Part shown: positions 48,914-59,505 of the stretch, piece by piece
Numbering within the stretch: the first letter of the stretch is position 1
Layout of the letters: the number at the start of each line of letters is the position of its first letter
Origin: Apiospora phragmitis
Lineage: Eukaryota; Ascomycota; Sordariomycetes; Amphisphaeriales; Apiosporaceae
Direction: 5' to 3'
Assembly (NCBI GenBank): GCA_038363925.1
Contig: JAQQWL010000008.1
Location: 992,001 to 1,056,000 of the forward strand
Length of the DNA stretch: 64,000 nt
Notes under the pieces: generated by a model
Database searches by the model: none
What the model saw: only the letters and a program-made list of their open reading frames with translations
Told to the model about the DNA's origin: nothing
Program-made: the position numbers and the translations under genes

Positions 48914-50462
48914 ATGGCCCCAAACAACAATAGCAGTAGGTACTGCCCCTCCGAGACACCTCCTCCGACCCCCGGCTTTGCGCCTTACCTCTCGTGCGCA
49001 CTGGTGCTGACGGTCATGGCGCTCCTTAGAATCGGCGGCCGCCGAATGCATCTCGGATGATGCCCTGATCCACCTGAAATCGTACAAGTACTCAGCCGTC
49101 GACTTGTCGCCAGTGTCCCACTACATACTCCGACCCTACGTATGCATGCACCTGCCCGACCCCGACCCTGCCCTTGGTCAGGGGGCCAAAACGAAGAACA
49201 ATATACTGAGAGGTGCTACAGTGGAACGCGGTTGTTGAGCTCCTGCCATTATGGCTGGCCCCGAATATGGTCACCCTCATTGGGTTCTTCTTTATTCTGG
49301 CTAACGTCGGCTTGCTGGTGATATTTATCCCAGACCTGGTTGGACCGGTATGCCTGCTCCTACTATTCCCTTTGCGCTCGGACGATGCGCCGCGTCCCTT
49401 TTTGTCCCCCAGGCTGACGATGGATGTTTGATCAATATAGGGCCCCGGATGGATGTACCTCAGCTTTGCCTTCGGCTTATTTATGTACCAGACCATGGAC
49501 AACATCGACGGCAAGCAAGCCCGGCGAACCGGCACCTCGAGCGGTCTAGGCGAGCTTTTCGACCACGGCATCGATTCGTTGAACTGCACCCTGGCAAGTA
49601 TGTTGGAGACTGGCGCCATGGCCCTGGGAACGTCCAAATCGGGCGTCTTCACTGCCTTGTGCCCCTGCCTCCCATGTTTTTCTCGACTTGGGAGACCTAC
49701 CACACGCATACGCTGTACCTTGGCGTCATCAACGGACCGACCGAGGGGCTACTCATTGCTTGCGCCGTCATGGCCATGTCTGGCATTTACGGGCCGGATA
49801 TCTGGACTACACCGTTCATAGAGCTTCTCAGGACCCAAGTTTTGCTGGGATACGACCAGCTCATTGGCGAGTACACGATCCGCGACATCTGGATTTTGCT
49901 CATCGTTGGATCGCTGGTGACCAGCCAGATTCCCTTCTGCGTTTACAACGTTGTCAAGGCCCGCAGAGCGAACAACCTGCCTGTTGCTCCGGTCTTTCTT
50001 GAGTGGACGCCCATGGCGATCTACACCCTCTCCATCGGGACTTGGCTCTACTCGCCCTACTCGACGCTCCGGGAGGAAAACCACCTGGTTCTGTTCTGCC
50101 TGACCATGTCCTTTGTTTTCGGCCGCATGACGACCAAGATGATCCTGGCTCATCTGACTAGGCAGCCGTTCCCCTACTGGACCATTATGCTGTGGCCGCT
50201 CGTGGGCGGAGCCGTGCTGGGCAACATGCCCAGGATCGGGTTCGCGCAGGTCTCTGCCGAGCACGAATACTACTACCTTTGCGCCTACTTCGTGTTTGCC
50301 TGCGTCGTATACTTCCGCTGGGCCTTCCTGGTCGTCAACGCCATCTGCGATTTCCTGGGCATCAATGCGCTGACGATCCCTCACGAGAAGCAGCTCGAAA
50401 ACAAGAGGAAGATGGAGCAAGAGCAGCAGGCAGCTGCCGCTAACGGAAAGAAGGAACTGTAG
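48914..50462 (+). CDS. Choline/ethanolamine phosphotransferase (CPT1/EPT1 type), one frame break
   Basis: Final enzyme of the Kennedy pathway: transfers phosphocholine or phosphoethanolamine from its CDP ester to diacylglycerol in the ER or Golgi membrane. Exons are 48914-48935, 49030-49139, 49222-49347 and 49441-50462, all in phase; the short first exon encodes MAPNNNSK. The CDP-alcohol phosphotransferase signature DG..AR........G...D...D is complete in [20 protein letters not shown] and the following DHGIDS. The protein has about eight to ten membrane helices, and the usual [17 protein letters not shown] start of the domain. One base is missing near 49671-49673 in [16 protein letters not shown]; with it restored the protein is 426 residues. 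Whether choline or ethanolamine is preferred cannot be told. Confidence 0.9.
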
Positions 50463-50951
50463 AATCTACCTGTATCATTGGATAGGTCTCGGTATACTCT
50501 TTCTTCCGCTGTAGCTTTATCATGCGCAGGGAGGCGTGCTGCTTCCCTGCTCACGACTAGCATTTCATCATAAAAGCCGTCTTCGTTCAACAGGAAATCG
50601 TCGACTTTTTTTGCGGGCCGCCAGTGGTCCTATTGGCATATTTCTTTAATGAGCAACTACTACATACAGCATGGTCTTACAGGAAGGGCCGTACGAAGCA
50701 TTCGTGGTTAATGGCATATAGACTTTTGAGCATGAGCAATGACTTCGGAGCATAGGACTTCAAAGTCCAGATCAAATCAAGGATTGATCATTTCAAATAC
50801 GTCTGTGTGGATGGGTGATACGTTTATTTTATAACGGTGACTTGCTGCCTAAGTAAACATGATAGTGACTAAGAAATCCATGAGATGCCATGCTCGCCGA
50901 AACTAAATACAAATGCCAATTATGAATTCCGCATGATCCATGTCTGGTCTA
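50463..50951. other. Convergent intergenic region
   Basis: Between the 3' ends of the phosphotransferase and dehydrogenase genes. No coding signal. Confidence 0.6.
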
Positions 50952-51874
50952 CTACTCATGGTCGGTCGTGGTGATGGCGGCCCTCCAATCATCGATGAGA
51001 GCCTGCGTCTCGGCCATCTTGCCCTCGATGACGTCCACGCAGTCCTGGCCCAGCGGCAGGCGCACCGGCACCTCCTTGCCCTGCGCGGCGCCCGACCGCG
51101 TCAGCGCGTCAACAATGACGCGGCACCCCTTGACGACGTCCCCCGGCTGCTGGTCGTTGACCTGCTCGAGGAGGCCCCGGAGGTGCTCGACCTGCGTGCC
51201 CGCGTACTCTCGGTCGAGCGGGTTCTGCATGGTGACGCGGTGGCCGCCGCCCGGGTTCAGGAACCCCGTGCGGAAGTAGCCCGGCTCGATGACACAGGCG
51301 TCAATCCTCAACTCGCTCACCTCGGCCGCCAGCGACTCGGTGAAGCCCGACACGGCCCACTTCGCTGCTGCGTAGTACGCGAAGGCCGGGCCGCCCCGCC
51401 ACGAGCCCAGGCTGCCGAAGTTGGCGATGACGGATCGGCGGCCGGTTTGTTGTTGTTCCTGCCCTTGTTTGCTGCGGAGCCAGCCGATCTCGTTCTTGGT
51501 CATGTTCATGATGCCCAGGACGTTGGCGTTGAAGCTGTCGTACACCTCCTGCTGCGAGGCGGCCTCGATGGGGCCCTCGAGGATGTACCCGGCCGCGTTG
51601 ACAAAGTGCGTGATGTGGTGTACTTTTTGTCCGGAGGAGAACTGCTGCGGGCTGACTCGCCCCGCGCGAACGCGGCGCGGATCGTCGCGTCGTCGCTCGT
51701 CACGTCCAGGTCGACCAGGACCGCGCCCCGGCTCGACAGATCCGTCAGGCCGGCCGTGCGGCGCGAGCTCGCGATCACGGCGTCGCCGCGCGCCAGGGCT
51801 TCGAGGGCGATTTGCTTGCCGAAGCCGGAGCTGGCGCCGGCGATGAACCAGACGTTGGGGGTGGGGGAGGACAT
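50952..51874 (-). CDS. Short-chain dehydrogenase/reductase, one frame break
   Basis: Classical SDR of about 307 residues without introns. The dinucleotide-binding motif is IAGASSGFGKQIALEAL, the NAAG motif is FVNAAGYIL, and the catalytic residues are Ser in NFGSLGSWRG and Tyr/Lys in AYYAAAKWA (YxxxK), followed by EPGYFRTGF. The frame changes once at a run of five A on the coding strand (51624-51628): one more A restores it and gives a continuous protein with all motifs in order. Arg residues after the second strand (ASSRR) suggest a preference for NADP(H). The substrate is unknown. Start is the ATG at 51874. Confidence 0.88.
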
Positions 51875-52859
51875 GGTGATGGTGGTGAGCTGGGAGAGGT
51901 TGTTGTTAAGAGGATATGGATGATATTATTGTCTGTACAATATGATGTAGTAGTGAAGTCTCGAGCTAGTAGCTGCTGTTGTTTTGTGTTATACTGATGT
52001 GAAGCTTGCTTTTCTACTTCTTCTCTTGATCACGACATCATGGAGGCAGACGGCTCTACTTATACGCCTCGAGGCCACGCTGCTTGTGTCTGCGCGGTGC
52101 TCACAAGGAGTCGCTGACCATGCAGGACGTCTTCATCATGATCATGATAACGTTTACCCAACGCCGTTGATGCTTGCCCCGTTCACGGCTGTATGGAGTT
52201 AAGACCGCAAGCGCACGCCTACCTCGAGCTCGTTCCTCCGTCTGGTACGCGAAAGATGGGAAGGAATAACAGTAAAGTCCATATGCAGGTCTTGGCAGCT
52301 ATCGAGCGATCCGCATTGCTTCAAATCCGATAAAAGGTAGAGAGGAGTTTGCGGCGTGGCTGGCCTGCTGCGTCGGCGATAGGCTCTTACTGAGATCGCC
52401 GAAAGACGAGGGATGCACTAGGCCAAGCCAAGTCAAGCCAACCCGTCAGTCTGCATGCTGCTGCTGACACCAGGCCATCTCAATTCCGGAAAGAGATAGC
52501 GCGATTGCTCCAAGTTCAAAGGAACGGGTAAACCTCAGAATCACTAGCCAAGAGGTGTAGATTGTCCTTTTCATGCAAAAGATACTGCTTGGACGAGATG
52601 GGAGTGCAAGCTCGAGTGGATATGTCACAAGTCAAGCAGACCTGCTAATTTTAGCGCTGGAGGAATGACATCCCATTGGAGAATTCAATCCAATTCAACA
52701 ATACATGCCAGGTTGGCCTTCATCATACGACAACGCACAAGTACTCGCTCTATACTGACATGTATCCTGCCCTTTGCTAAACCAGCCCTTACATCGTAGT
52801 CTTCGTGCGCGCCCCGGTAGAGCAGCTGCATCTCTACATACAACTCCGCCACCGCCACC
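51875..52859. promoter_or_regulatory. Divergent promoter region between the dehydrogenase and glutaminyl cyclase genes
   Basis: 985 bases between two divergent start codons. Nothing coding is supported. The glutaminyl cyclase ATG sits in a strong context (GCCACCATGG). Confidence 0.5.
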
Positions 52860-54097
52860 ATGGCCGGCAAAGGCAGACCCCCGAGGCTTTCCCGTCTAGT
52901 TCTACTACTTGCCGTGCTCAGCCTCTGCGTCACCTGCGCGCTGGCCTACGAGGAGCTGTCCGACGCCGCCCTCGGTCGGATCCCCAGCGGCGCGGGCGAC
53001 CTCGACGCCAAGCGGGGCGCGCTGCTGGCGCCCATCCTGGTGCCGCGGGTGCCCGGCACGCCGGGGTCGCTGGCGGTGCAGCGGCACTTCGTGCGGCTCT
53101 TCGCCCAGCAGCTGCCCGGGTGGCGCATCGAGTGGCAGAACTCGACGTCCAAGACGCCCGCGACGGGCGACCGCGATGTCGCCTTCAGCAACCTGGCCTT
53201 CACGCGCGACCCGCCGTGGGCCGGCGCCGGCGACGTCTCCCGGCTGAGCCTCGTCGCCCACTACGACAGCCTGTACCGGCCCGAGGGCTTCGTCGGCGCC
53301 ATCGACAGCGCCGCGCCCTGCGCCATGCTCCTGCACGCCGCGCGCAGCATCGACGCGGCGCTCACGCGGAAGTGGGAGGCCATGGAGGCGTCGGGCGAGG
53401 CGGGATCCGGGCTCGAGGAGGACAAGGGTGTGCAGATCTTGCTTCTCGACGGCGAGGAGGCGTTTGAGACATGGTCCGAGACTGATTCTCTATACGGGGC
53501 TAGGTAAGTGTTTTGACAGATGATCCAGTGTGAAGCTTATACGGGAGCTGTTGATGATGAGCGAAAGGCTGATTGATCGCGTCTTCTCCCCACAGAGCAA
53601 TGGCAGAGGCATGGGATTCGCAGGTCTACCCGTCCATGTCGACGTACCGCACACCCCTCCAAGCCATCGGCCTCTTTGTTCTGCTGGATCTGCTTGGCGC
53701 AGCCGACCCCCGTGTGCCTTCGTACTTTGCGCCCACGCACTGGTCGTACCAGGCCCTGGCCAAGATCGAGGCGCGCATGCGCAAGCTGGGCCTCCTGCGC
53801 TCCAAGTTCCAAACCCCCTTTCTCCCGCAAGCCGACAAGTTGCCCAACCACTTTACGCGGGGGTACGTCGAGGACGACCACATCCCCTTCATGGAGCGTG
53901 GGGTGCCGATCCTGCACGTCATCCCCACACCGTTCCCTCCACAATGGCATACCATGGACGACGATGCGGCGCACCTGGACCCGGCCACGGTGGATGATTG
54001 GGCTAAAATCATTGCGGCGTTTGCGGCGGAATGGATGGAGGTGGGTGAGTATCTGGATGAGCCTGACGATGGGATCAGGGAGAGGACGGAATTGTGA
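52860..54097 (+). CDS. Glutaminyl-peptide cyclotransferase (M28-type)
   Basis: Two exons, 52860-53503 and 53596-54097, join in phase to 381 residues. It converts N-terminal glutamine to pyroglutamate in the secretory pathway. Residues 1-29 are a signal peptide or signal anchor ending CALAY. The M28/QC fold is evident: the zinc ligand Asp in VAHYDSLYRPEGF.GAID, the catalytic Glu in LLLDGEEAFETWS, HWSYQALAKIEARM, and the zinc-binding His near the end in PFPPQWHTMDDDAAHLD. The motif GVPILHVIPTPFP is typical of animal and fungal QCs. The first exon is very GC-rich. The start codon has a near-perfect Kozak context. Confidence 0.93.
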
Positions 54098-54525
54098 TAC
54101 CTAGCCTGAGTGCCTAATACAAAGCATTACCCTGTCATCATCAAAGAACAACATTGGGACCAGATCAATGGGTTTTTCACGAGCCAAAAGAGCCAAAAGA
54201 TTCGATGCAAGCAAACATGAGTGCGATCTTGCTTGCTGAGCATGGTAAAAACGTCCCCCTTACATCACAGTGTGATTTATGAAAAAGTACAGTACAAACT
54301 GTTACTGTACAGTATCCCCTGCCGGTTTCTGGACCGTGCACCTGCCCACCACCCTTGTCCTCCCACCACGTCAGCTACAAGCTCCATTGACTGGAGCAGT
54401 AGCTGAACTTCGATAGGTGTTCAGATGGTGTGCATCCCGGGCCAGCAAAACAGTGACCTATTTTGAAGCTCGGCATTCACCCTCCCAAACAAAAAAGCTG
54501 CCAAACACTCGACACCGCAGCAAAA
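54098..54525. other. Intergenic region upstream of SWP1
   Basis: 428 bases between tandem genes; contains the SWP1 promoter. No specific element identified. Confidence 0.55.
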
Positions 54526-55602
54526 ATGCGCTTCCTTCGCTCTTTGGTCCCTTCTCTACTTCTGGCTGCTGGCGCAGCTCAGGCAGCTTCGTCCTGGGGT
54601 TTTGACGATGCGACTCTGGCCATAGGCACTAAGAAGGCCGACGGATCTGTCAAGGAGAAGTACGTTTTTGTGGCCGGTCCCAGCGGATGCCCATAGTGTA
54701 CAATTGCTTACCACGGGGATCACTACAGGTTCAGCGACAAGTCCCTCCCCAAGAAGACGGTCGATTTCGGTAGCACAGACACCCTCAAGATCATCTTGAC
54801 GGCCAAGGAGGGCGGCAAGGCCAAGCGACCTCACCAGGCTTTCCTCACCCTCCAGGAGACCGAGTCGGGACTGGAAGCTCCCTTCGTTTTCACCACCAAG
54901 GAGAATGGAAAGGCCACGGTCGACATCGTACGTCATATACCAATGCCTCGTGCCCGCTTCATAACTAGGACCCGGCCAGAAAGCTAACGTGCGCGTGTGC
55001 TCTTAGAAACACTCCGATCTCCCTGTTCAGCTCCTCAAGTCGACCAAGCCCCTCAAGGCCACCTTAACGCTGGCTTCGTTCGGCTCGTCCACCGGCTACA
55101 ACAACCGCATCTTCGACGTCGAAATCCGCAAGGATCCCCTTGTCGTCCCGCCCGTTTACGAGCCGCCGCTGCGATACGGCAAGCTCGAGGAGATCCACCA
55201 TATCTTCAAGGCCGACCCCCAGAGCCCCCCGAAGATCATCTCGTTGGCCTTTGCGCTGGCCGTGGCTGCCATGGTGCCCGCTCTCTTGATTGGGGTATGT
55301 ACAGCTGGGATAACGTGTGGAACGAGAAAAGAAATCCAAGCTAATGTAATAATTAACAACAGACTTTCGCTCTTGGCGGAAACGTTGCCCATCTTCAGAA
55401 GGCTTTCTCGACTGCCCCCGTCTCGCACGGCATCTTCTACGGCTCCATTATGGCCATGGAGTTCGTCTTCTATATGTACTACAGCAGCTGGAACCTCTTC
55501 CAGGTCCTGCCCGTCATTGGTGTCGTCGGCGTCACGGCTTTGTTGAGCGGCTCCAAGGCGCTTGGCGAAGTCCAGGGCCGACGTCTGGCTGGAGAGAGGT
55601 AA
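54526..55602 (+). CDS. SWP1: Oligosaccharyltransferase subunit SWP1 (ribophorin II)
   Basis: Four exons, 54526-54659, 54729-54927, 55007-55294 and 55363-55602, join in phase to 286 residues. This is the ribophorin II/Swp1 subunit of the ER oligosaccharyltransferase. Residues 1-20 are a signal peptide ending AQA. The lumenal part is a beta-sandwich-like domain (VDFGSTDTLKIILTAKEGGK, FTTKENGKATVDI, LKATLTLASFG), followed by the conserved KPEIHHIF equivalent EEIHHIFKADPQSPPK just before the first membrane helix. Three hydrophobic helices follow (IISLAFALAVAAMVPALLIG, the GIFYGSIMAMEFVFYMYY segment, and VLPVIGVVGVTALLSG). Family members have the same order and length. OST5, at 7.4 kb, is part of the same complex. 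Confidence 0.93.
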
Positions 55603-56285
55603 TCGAAGCCACACTCCTGGCTTTTCCCATGGCGAACACTCCATCGTGCTTCAGCAGCCCCTTCAGGTCGGGCGGCTCTTACGTACGCCAAGCTCGGTGT
55701 CTAGTGGCGAGGCGTATATAAAAGCACCAAGGTAGACAAAAGAAATGTACAATGAAATGCATGAGACTCAAGATTTCAGTAAAATACCCTCGCAATGAAC
55801 TGTCACAGCCACTTCGGCTTTCTTTACAATCCCGAGCTATGCTCTCGCAATACATTTGGCATTGGGTAAGGCTGAGTAACCCAAGTATACTGTGTGCCCA
55901 AACACTTCGAGCTGCATGTATGAATTATCGTGATGATCGATAACGATGCACCTTGGTGACTGTAGCCTCATGCATCTATTACAGTCATCATGTGCGGTTT
56001 GCTCAGGCTGACGTTCAGTATCTCATCTCAGGCGCAATCTCGAATCATCGTATACACGAGGCATCTCATCTTTCTGCCCGTCTCCTAACACGAGTATATA
56101 ACTATCGCAAGATATATATTTTTCTTTCCGTATGCTTCTCATTGACCAATCTCATTGAAACATCGACACGTTCACCAACATTCGAACCAACACACCCCCT
56201 CCAAGTTAAAGAGCAGAAGGGAGAGACGTCTAGAAACTGACCTCGGGAGAGAAAGGAGGAGAAGAGAGAAAGAGTAAGGTGTGCC
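55603..56285. other. Intergenic region
   Basis: Downstream of SWP1 and upstream of an unrecognised ORF. No coding signal. Confidence 0.55.
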
Positions 56286-56831
56286 ATGAGAAAACAATCG
56301 ACAACGGACCAGTCATCCTACGGGCGTCCATTCGTCGACTATTATCCCATGCCGGACATCCCCCCTCGTCGCGGCGGCCACACGATTCGGGACCCGCACG
56401 GCTCTGAGGCGGCCTTTGCGAAGTGGACAACCATTGCAGCAGGGAAGGACTGCAATGGTGGATCTGGATCTCGGCAGCAACTGCCCGGGGCGGCAGAGGA
56501 AGAAACAATGGACATGCCGGGTGGAGGAGGGGGAGGCAAGGAACACAGAACAGAAGAAAGGGAGACCAGCAAAGAGCCGATCGTTGCCGAGGCGGTGGTA
56601 ATTGACGCAACTGGAGACGAAGAGGTGGTGGCGGTCACGGAGTATAATACCGCGTTTGCGGGCGGGGAGGTGGTGCAGGTTGAGGAGTTAGAGACCGAGA
56701 CGTATGTCATCCAGGGAGGTCCAAAGGTATCGAAGCCACAGGAGACTGCAGCGAATACGGTTGCGCAATTCAAAACTTCCGAGTCGCGGGTCCAGAAGGG
56801 TCCGGTCTGTATCCCTCCGGATGACTCTTAA
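56286..56831 (+). CDS. Unrecognised 181-residue acidic protein
   Basis: ATG-started single-exon frame. The N-terminus is polar with a Pro/Tyr stretch (YGRPFVDYYPMPDIPPRRGG); the middle contains a Gly run (MPGGGGGGKEH); the C-terminal half is acidic and valine-rich (VVIDATGDEEVVAVTEYN, GEVVQVEELETETYVIQGG). There is no signal peptide, cysteine cluster or membrane helix, and I recognise no family. The valine/glutamate alternation suggests beta strands or just disorder. Supporting a real gene: the length, a purine-rich leader and good amino-acid composition. Against it: no intron and a weaker codon bias than its neighbours. Confidence 0.45.
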   Translation: MRKQSTTDQSSYGRPFVDYYPMPDIPPRRGGHTIRDPHGSEAAFAKWTTIAAGKDCNGGSGSRQQLPGAAEEETMDMPGGGGGGKEHRTEERETSKEPIVAEAVVIDATGDEEVVAVTEYNTAFAGGEVVQVEELETETYVIQGGPKVSKPQETAANTVAQFKTSESRVQKGPVCIPPDDS

Positions 56832-57202
56832 GCACTAAAGGAGAGGTCACATGTAGAGGGTCGAGGAGGACCTTCTTTCTGAGCAGAGTACATATTCAAT
56901 ATGGTTAGAAGTGTTTTCTACGTCACCTCTCAGCAACACCAGTCGCCCCGCGACCTGTATTATTTGATCGGCAACACTCGTGGTCATTGTTAGGCGCTTT
57001 GTGTGTAATATGAAAGCCGATGAGACACATGGGCATCTGTATCCAGGGGGCTTTCGAATAATTGCAGCAGTATAAATACATGCCTCCCCTTTTCTGGTGC
57101 GAGCCACTCAAGTGCTCTCAGAACTTAATCAAAACACGATTTTACAGAAAGAGCCAGTTATATTTCGCATAACAGGCGGATACACAAAGAAGACGCTCCG
57201 AA
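56832..57202. other. Intergenic region
   Basis: Between two unrecognised plus-strand ORFs. A/T-richer than the flanks; nothing coding. Confidence 0.5.
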
Positions 57203-57649
57203 ATGCCGTCACGAATGCCGTCCCGAAGGCCGTCCCAAAGGCCGTCTCAGGGCCCCCTTGCTGGTAGTATACACGCCTTCCCAGTTAATCGCAGCGGAGG
57301 CGGGGGAAACAGCGGTAGCAGTCTCCGCAAGTATATTCCGGGCAACGCCAGGGTCTACTACGACGAAAAAAACAGCAGATCGGGCGAGCACATCAACGAG
57401 CTTCTGGCGTACGGCAAGCCCAGGAAGGAAAAGGACCCGGACATACAGAAGATGAAGATCTACCGCAAGATGATGAAGGACAAGCAAAAGGCCGCGGTGA
57501 AGTTCGAGAAGCTCAAGAACAGGCGTGCCACACAGAAATATATCTACAAGCTGGCGAAGAAGGAGATCAAAGCCGCGACCAAGCAGCCCATCAAAATAGC
57601 CGGTTGGCCGATTCAACTGGGACACAAAAAGCACCGAAAGCACCATTGA
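57203..57649 (+). CDS. Unrecognised basic protein with N-terminal PSRR/PSQR repeats
   Basis: ATG-started frame of 148 residues with no intron. It opens with four four-residue repeats (PSRM, PSRR, PSQR, PSQG) encoded by 12-base units at about 57206-57253. A Gly/Ser linker follows, then a strongly basic helical region: KPRKEKDPDIQKMKIYRKMM, KDKQKAAVKFEKLKNRRATQ and KYIYKLAKKEIKAATKQ, ending in GHKKHRKHH. The composition suggests a nucleic-acid-binding or nucleolar protein, but no domain is recognised. Codon use shows the third-position G/C preference of expressed genes here (many AAG, few AAA), which makes it more credible than the ORF upstream. Confidence 0.55.
   Translation: MPSRMPSRRPSQRPSQGPLAGSIHAFPVNRSGGGGNSGSSLRKYIPGNARVYYDEKNSRSGEHINELLAYGKPRKEKDPDIQKMKIYRKMMKDKQKAAVKFEKLKNRRATQKYIYKLAKKEIKAATKQPIKIAGWPIQLGHKKHRKHH
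57206..57253. repeat. Four tandem 12-base units in coding sequence
   Basis: Units of the type CCGTCCCGAAGG, imperfectly repeated four times, encode PSRM PSRR PSQR PSQG at the start of the basic protein. Length changes in steps of 12 would keep the frame. Confidence 0.85.
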
Positions 57650-59505
57650 ATCCCCAAACATATGAAATATACTGCTTGCTCTACTGGGTAAGTATCTGCA
57701 TAAGCTTCTCCTTGTTCTCTGGAGTATTCGTCTCGCTGCACATTTGGCTTCTACAGGTTGAGTGAGGTTAATTTTGTATTTTTGAATATCATATATTCTA
57801 GCACTTCTTCGTAGTTAACCTTTAGGGAGATCAGGTGAGGCTGCGTATCCTGCAAGCTCCATGTCCACAGTGGTCATCCACTTCTGGTAGACAAATACAG
57901 GTCCAAACAATTTTGCTCAGCGGACTACGTGAAACAAACAGAAAGGCGGTAGCTTGGCCGAAGAGATTTCCACATCATACCAGGACAGACAGCATGTTAG
58001 CCAAGAAGAGCCGAATCGTAGGCATGTGATCAGCTTCTCAATATAGAATCCCTTGGCTTGACCCGGAAGTCCATGTCGACTTACTACGGGCAATTCATCA
58101 AAGCTGCACGATCCTCAGGCTCCAGCTCATTAAAATCCCGTGGGGTCCCCTATGGGAGTTGATGGGAACCAAGTTCAAGCGTCTGCTGGGCGTAAACAAG
58201 CCGTCAATGGATACTTTCTTATAATGTGGTCCCCGATGCCAGTAGTCGCCGACCTTATAGGACTACTTCCCACCAATCAGAGCTCGTTGGGATCACAGTA
58301 ATAAGGCCAAGTTAGCTTGGCTGGTGTGGATCGCTGTCATCAACGGTGGGGACAGCTGGGAGGGAAGCGCGCAGCCGGCCCGAGCCCGGATATCACGGCC
58401 ACTTGACTCGTGAAGTATAACAACTCAGCCGCCCCATGAATTCGACGTGATCTTTCCTTAGGTTGAGACTTTCAGTCTAATATTATTGGAACAGGAGCTG
58501 CTGTAGTGCAGTGATGTCCCTGAGATTCAAACTCTTGTGGAGATCAATATGTCAACATCCTCTCTTGGCGTCACTCCTATCCTTTTCTGGATATTTCGGG
58601 ACTCGATATTTACTATTCTAACGGATAAAGTAGACCGCTATGAAATAGAACATGGCCGTTTACAATAAAACCGCTCTTGGAATTTAAAATTGAGAATTTT
58701 GACGCCACGCTTTTGTCACTGCCTGCCTATAGGGGTCTCTGGTCCGCACTGCTGTACTCGTTGTGTTACTCCCGCAAGTAACATGCATTTCCAGAGATGG
58801 GCACAGAACGATAATTAATGACATATGCTGAAGCTATTCAAAGACAAATAACAACCGCTACGTACATGCTGTAGACCCCACGTGCTCACTGCTGCTAGAT
58901 CTAGTCGGGGAATCTAAGCCCATCACTTGTGGTCCCCGCACGGGACTGATGTGGATCGCCAAGCAGCCCTAGAGCTATTAATATTCATGACCCTGGATTA
59001 AGCTTATGGTCCTTGGGGGAGAAGGGCGGCCAAAAATGGATCTTTGCCTAACCCTTAATTATCCCATTGGCTTTGGCCTGAGTAGAGTCGACAGGGGGGA
59101 GTAGTATAGCCACATGTTGCTCGACTGCGTGGATGGAGGCGTAGTATACCCGCCTCTCCACATTCGATATAGCAAGTCCTCAAAGGCTCATGTGGAAGGA
59201 GATACCACAAAGCTTACTATGGCGGCGAAGCCCAGTATATAGACACGATGGCGATGCTGACCGTATGCGAGTCTGGAGTATGGCCTAGGCGACGATCACG
59301 TCGAGATGAGAGTGGAATAGCATATAAGTAGGCCGTGATAAACCAGTCAATATCAGGAACTTATCTCTCATCCACTCAGTACCACTCGAGAAGCCTTCTT
59401 CACCATCTCCAAAAGATATTCTACTCCCTTCTTCTTAAATCTATCTACCACCACTTCAATTATCCCAACAGTCAACCAAGACTCTTCTCAAAAACCACCT
59501 TCAAA
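57650..59505. other. Gene-poor flank upstream of the secreted cysteine protein
   Basis: 1.85 kb with no supported gene. Locally A/T-rich around 58440-58700. It may contain the remains of mobile sequence, but no terminal repeat or transposase fragment was recognised. Confidence 0.5.
59321..59330 (+). promoter_or_regulatory. TATA-like element of the secreted cysteine protein gene
   Basis: CATATAAGTA, about 176 bases before the ATG at 59506, followed by a C/T- and CAA-rich leader. This spacing is common for inducible secreted-protein genes in filamentous fungi. Confidence 0.5.

Noticed and set aside
52905..53467. Several 140-220 codon frames in both directions over the first glutaminyl cyclase exon
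   Set aside because: That exon is very GC-rich and almost free of stop codons in all frames; only the QC frame has a signal peptide and catalytic motifs.
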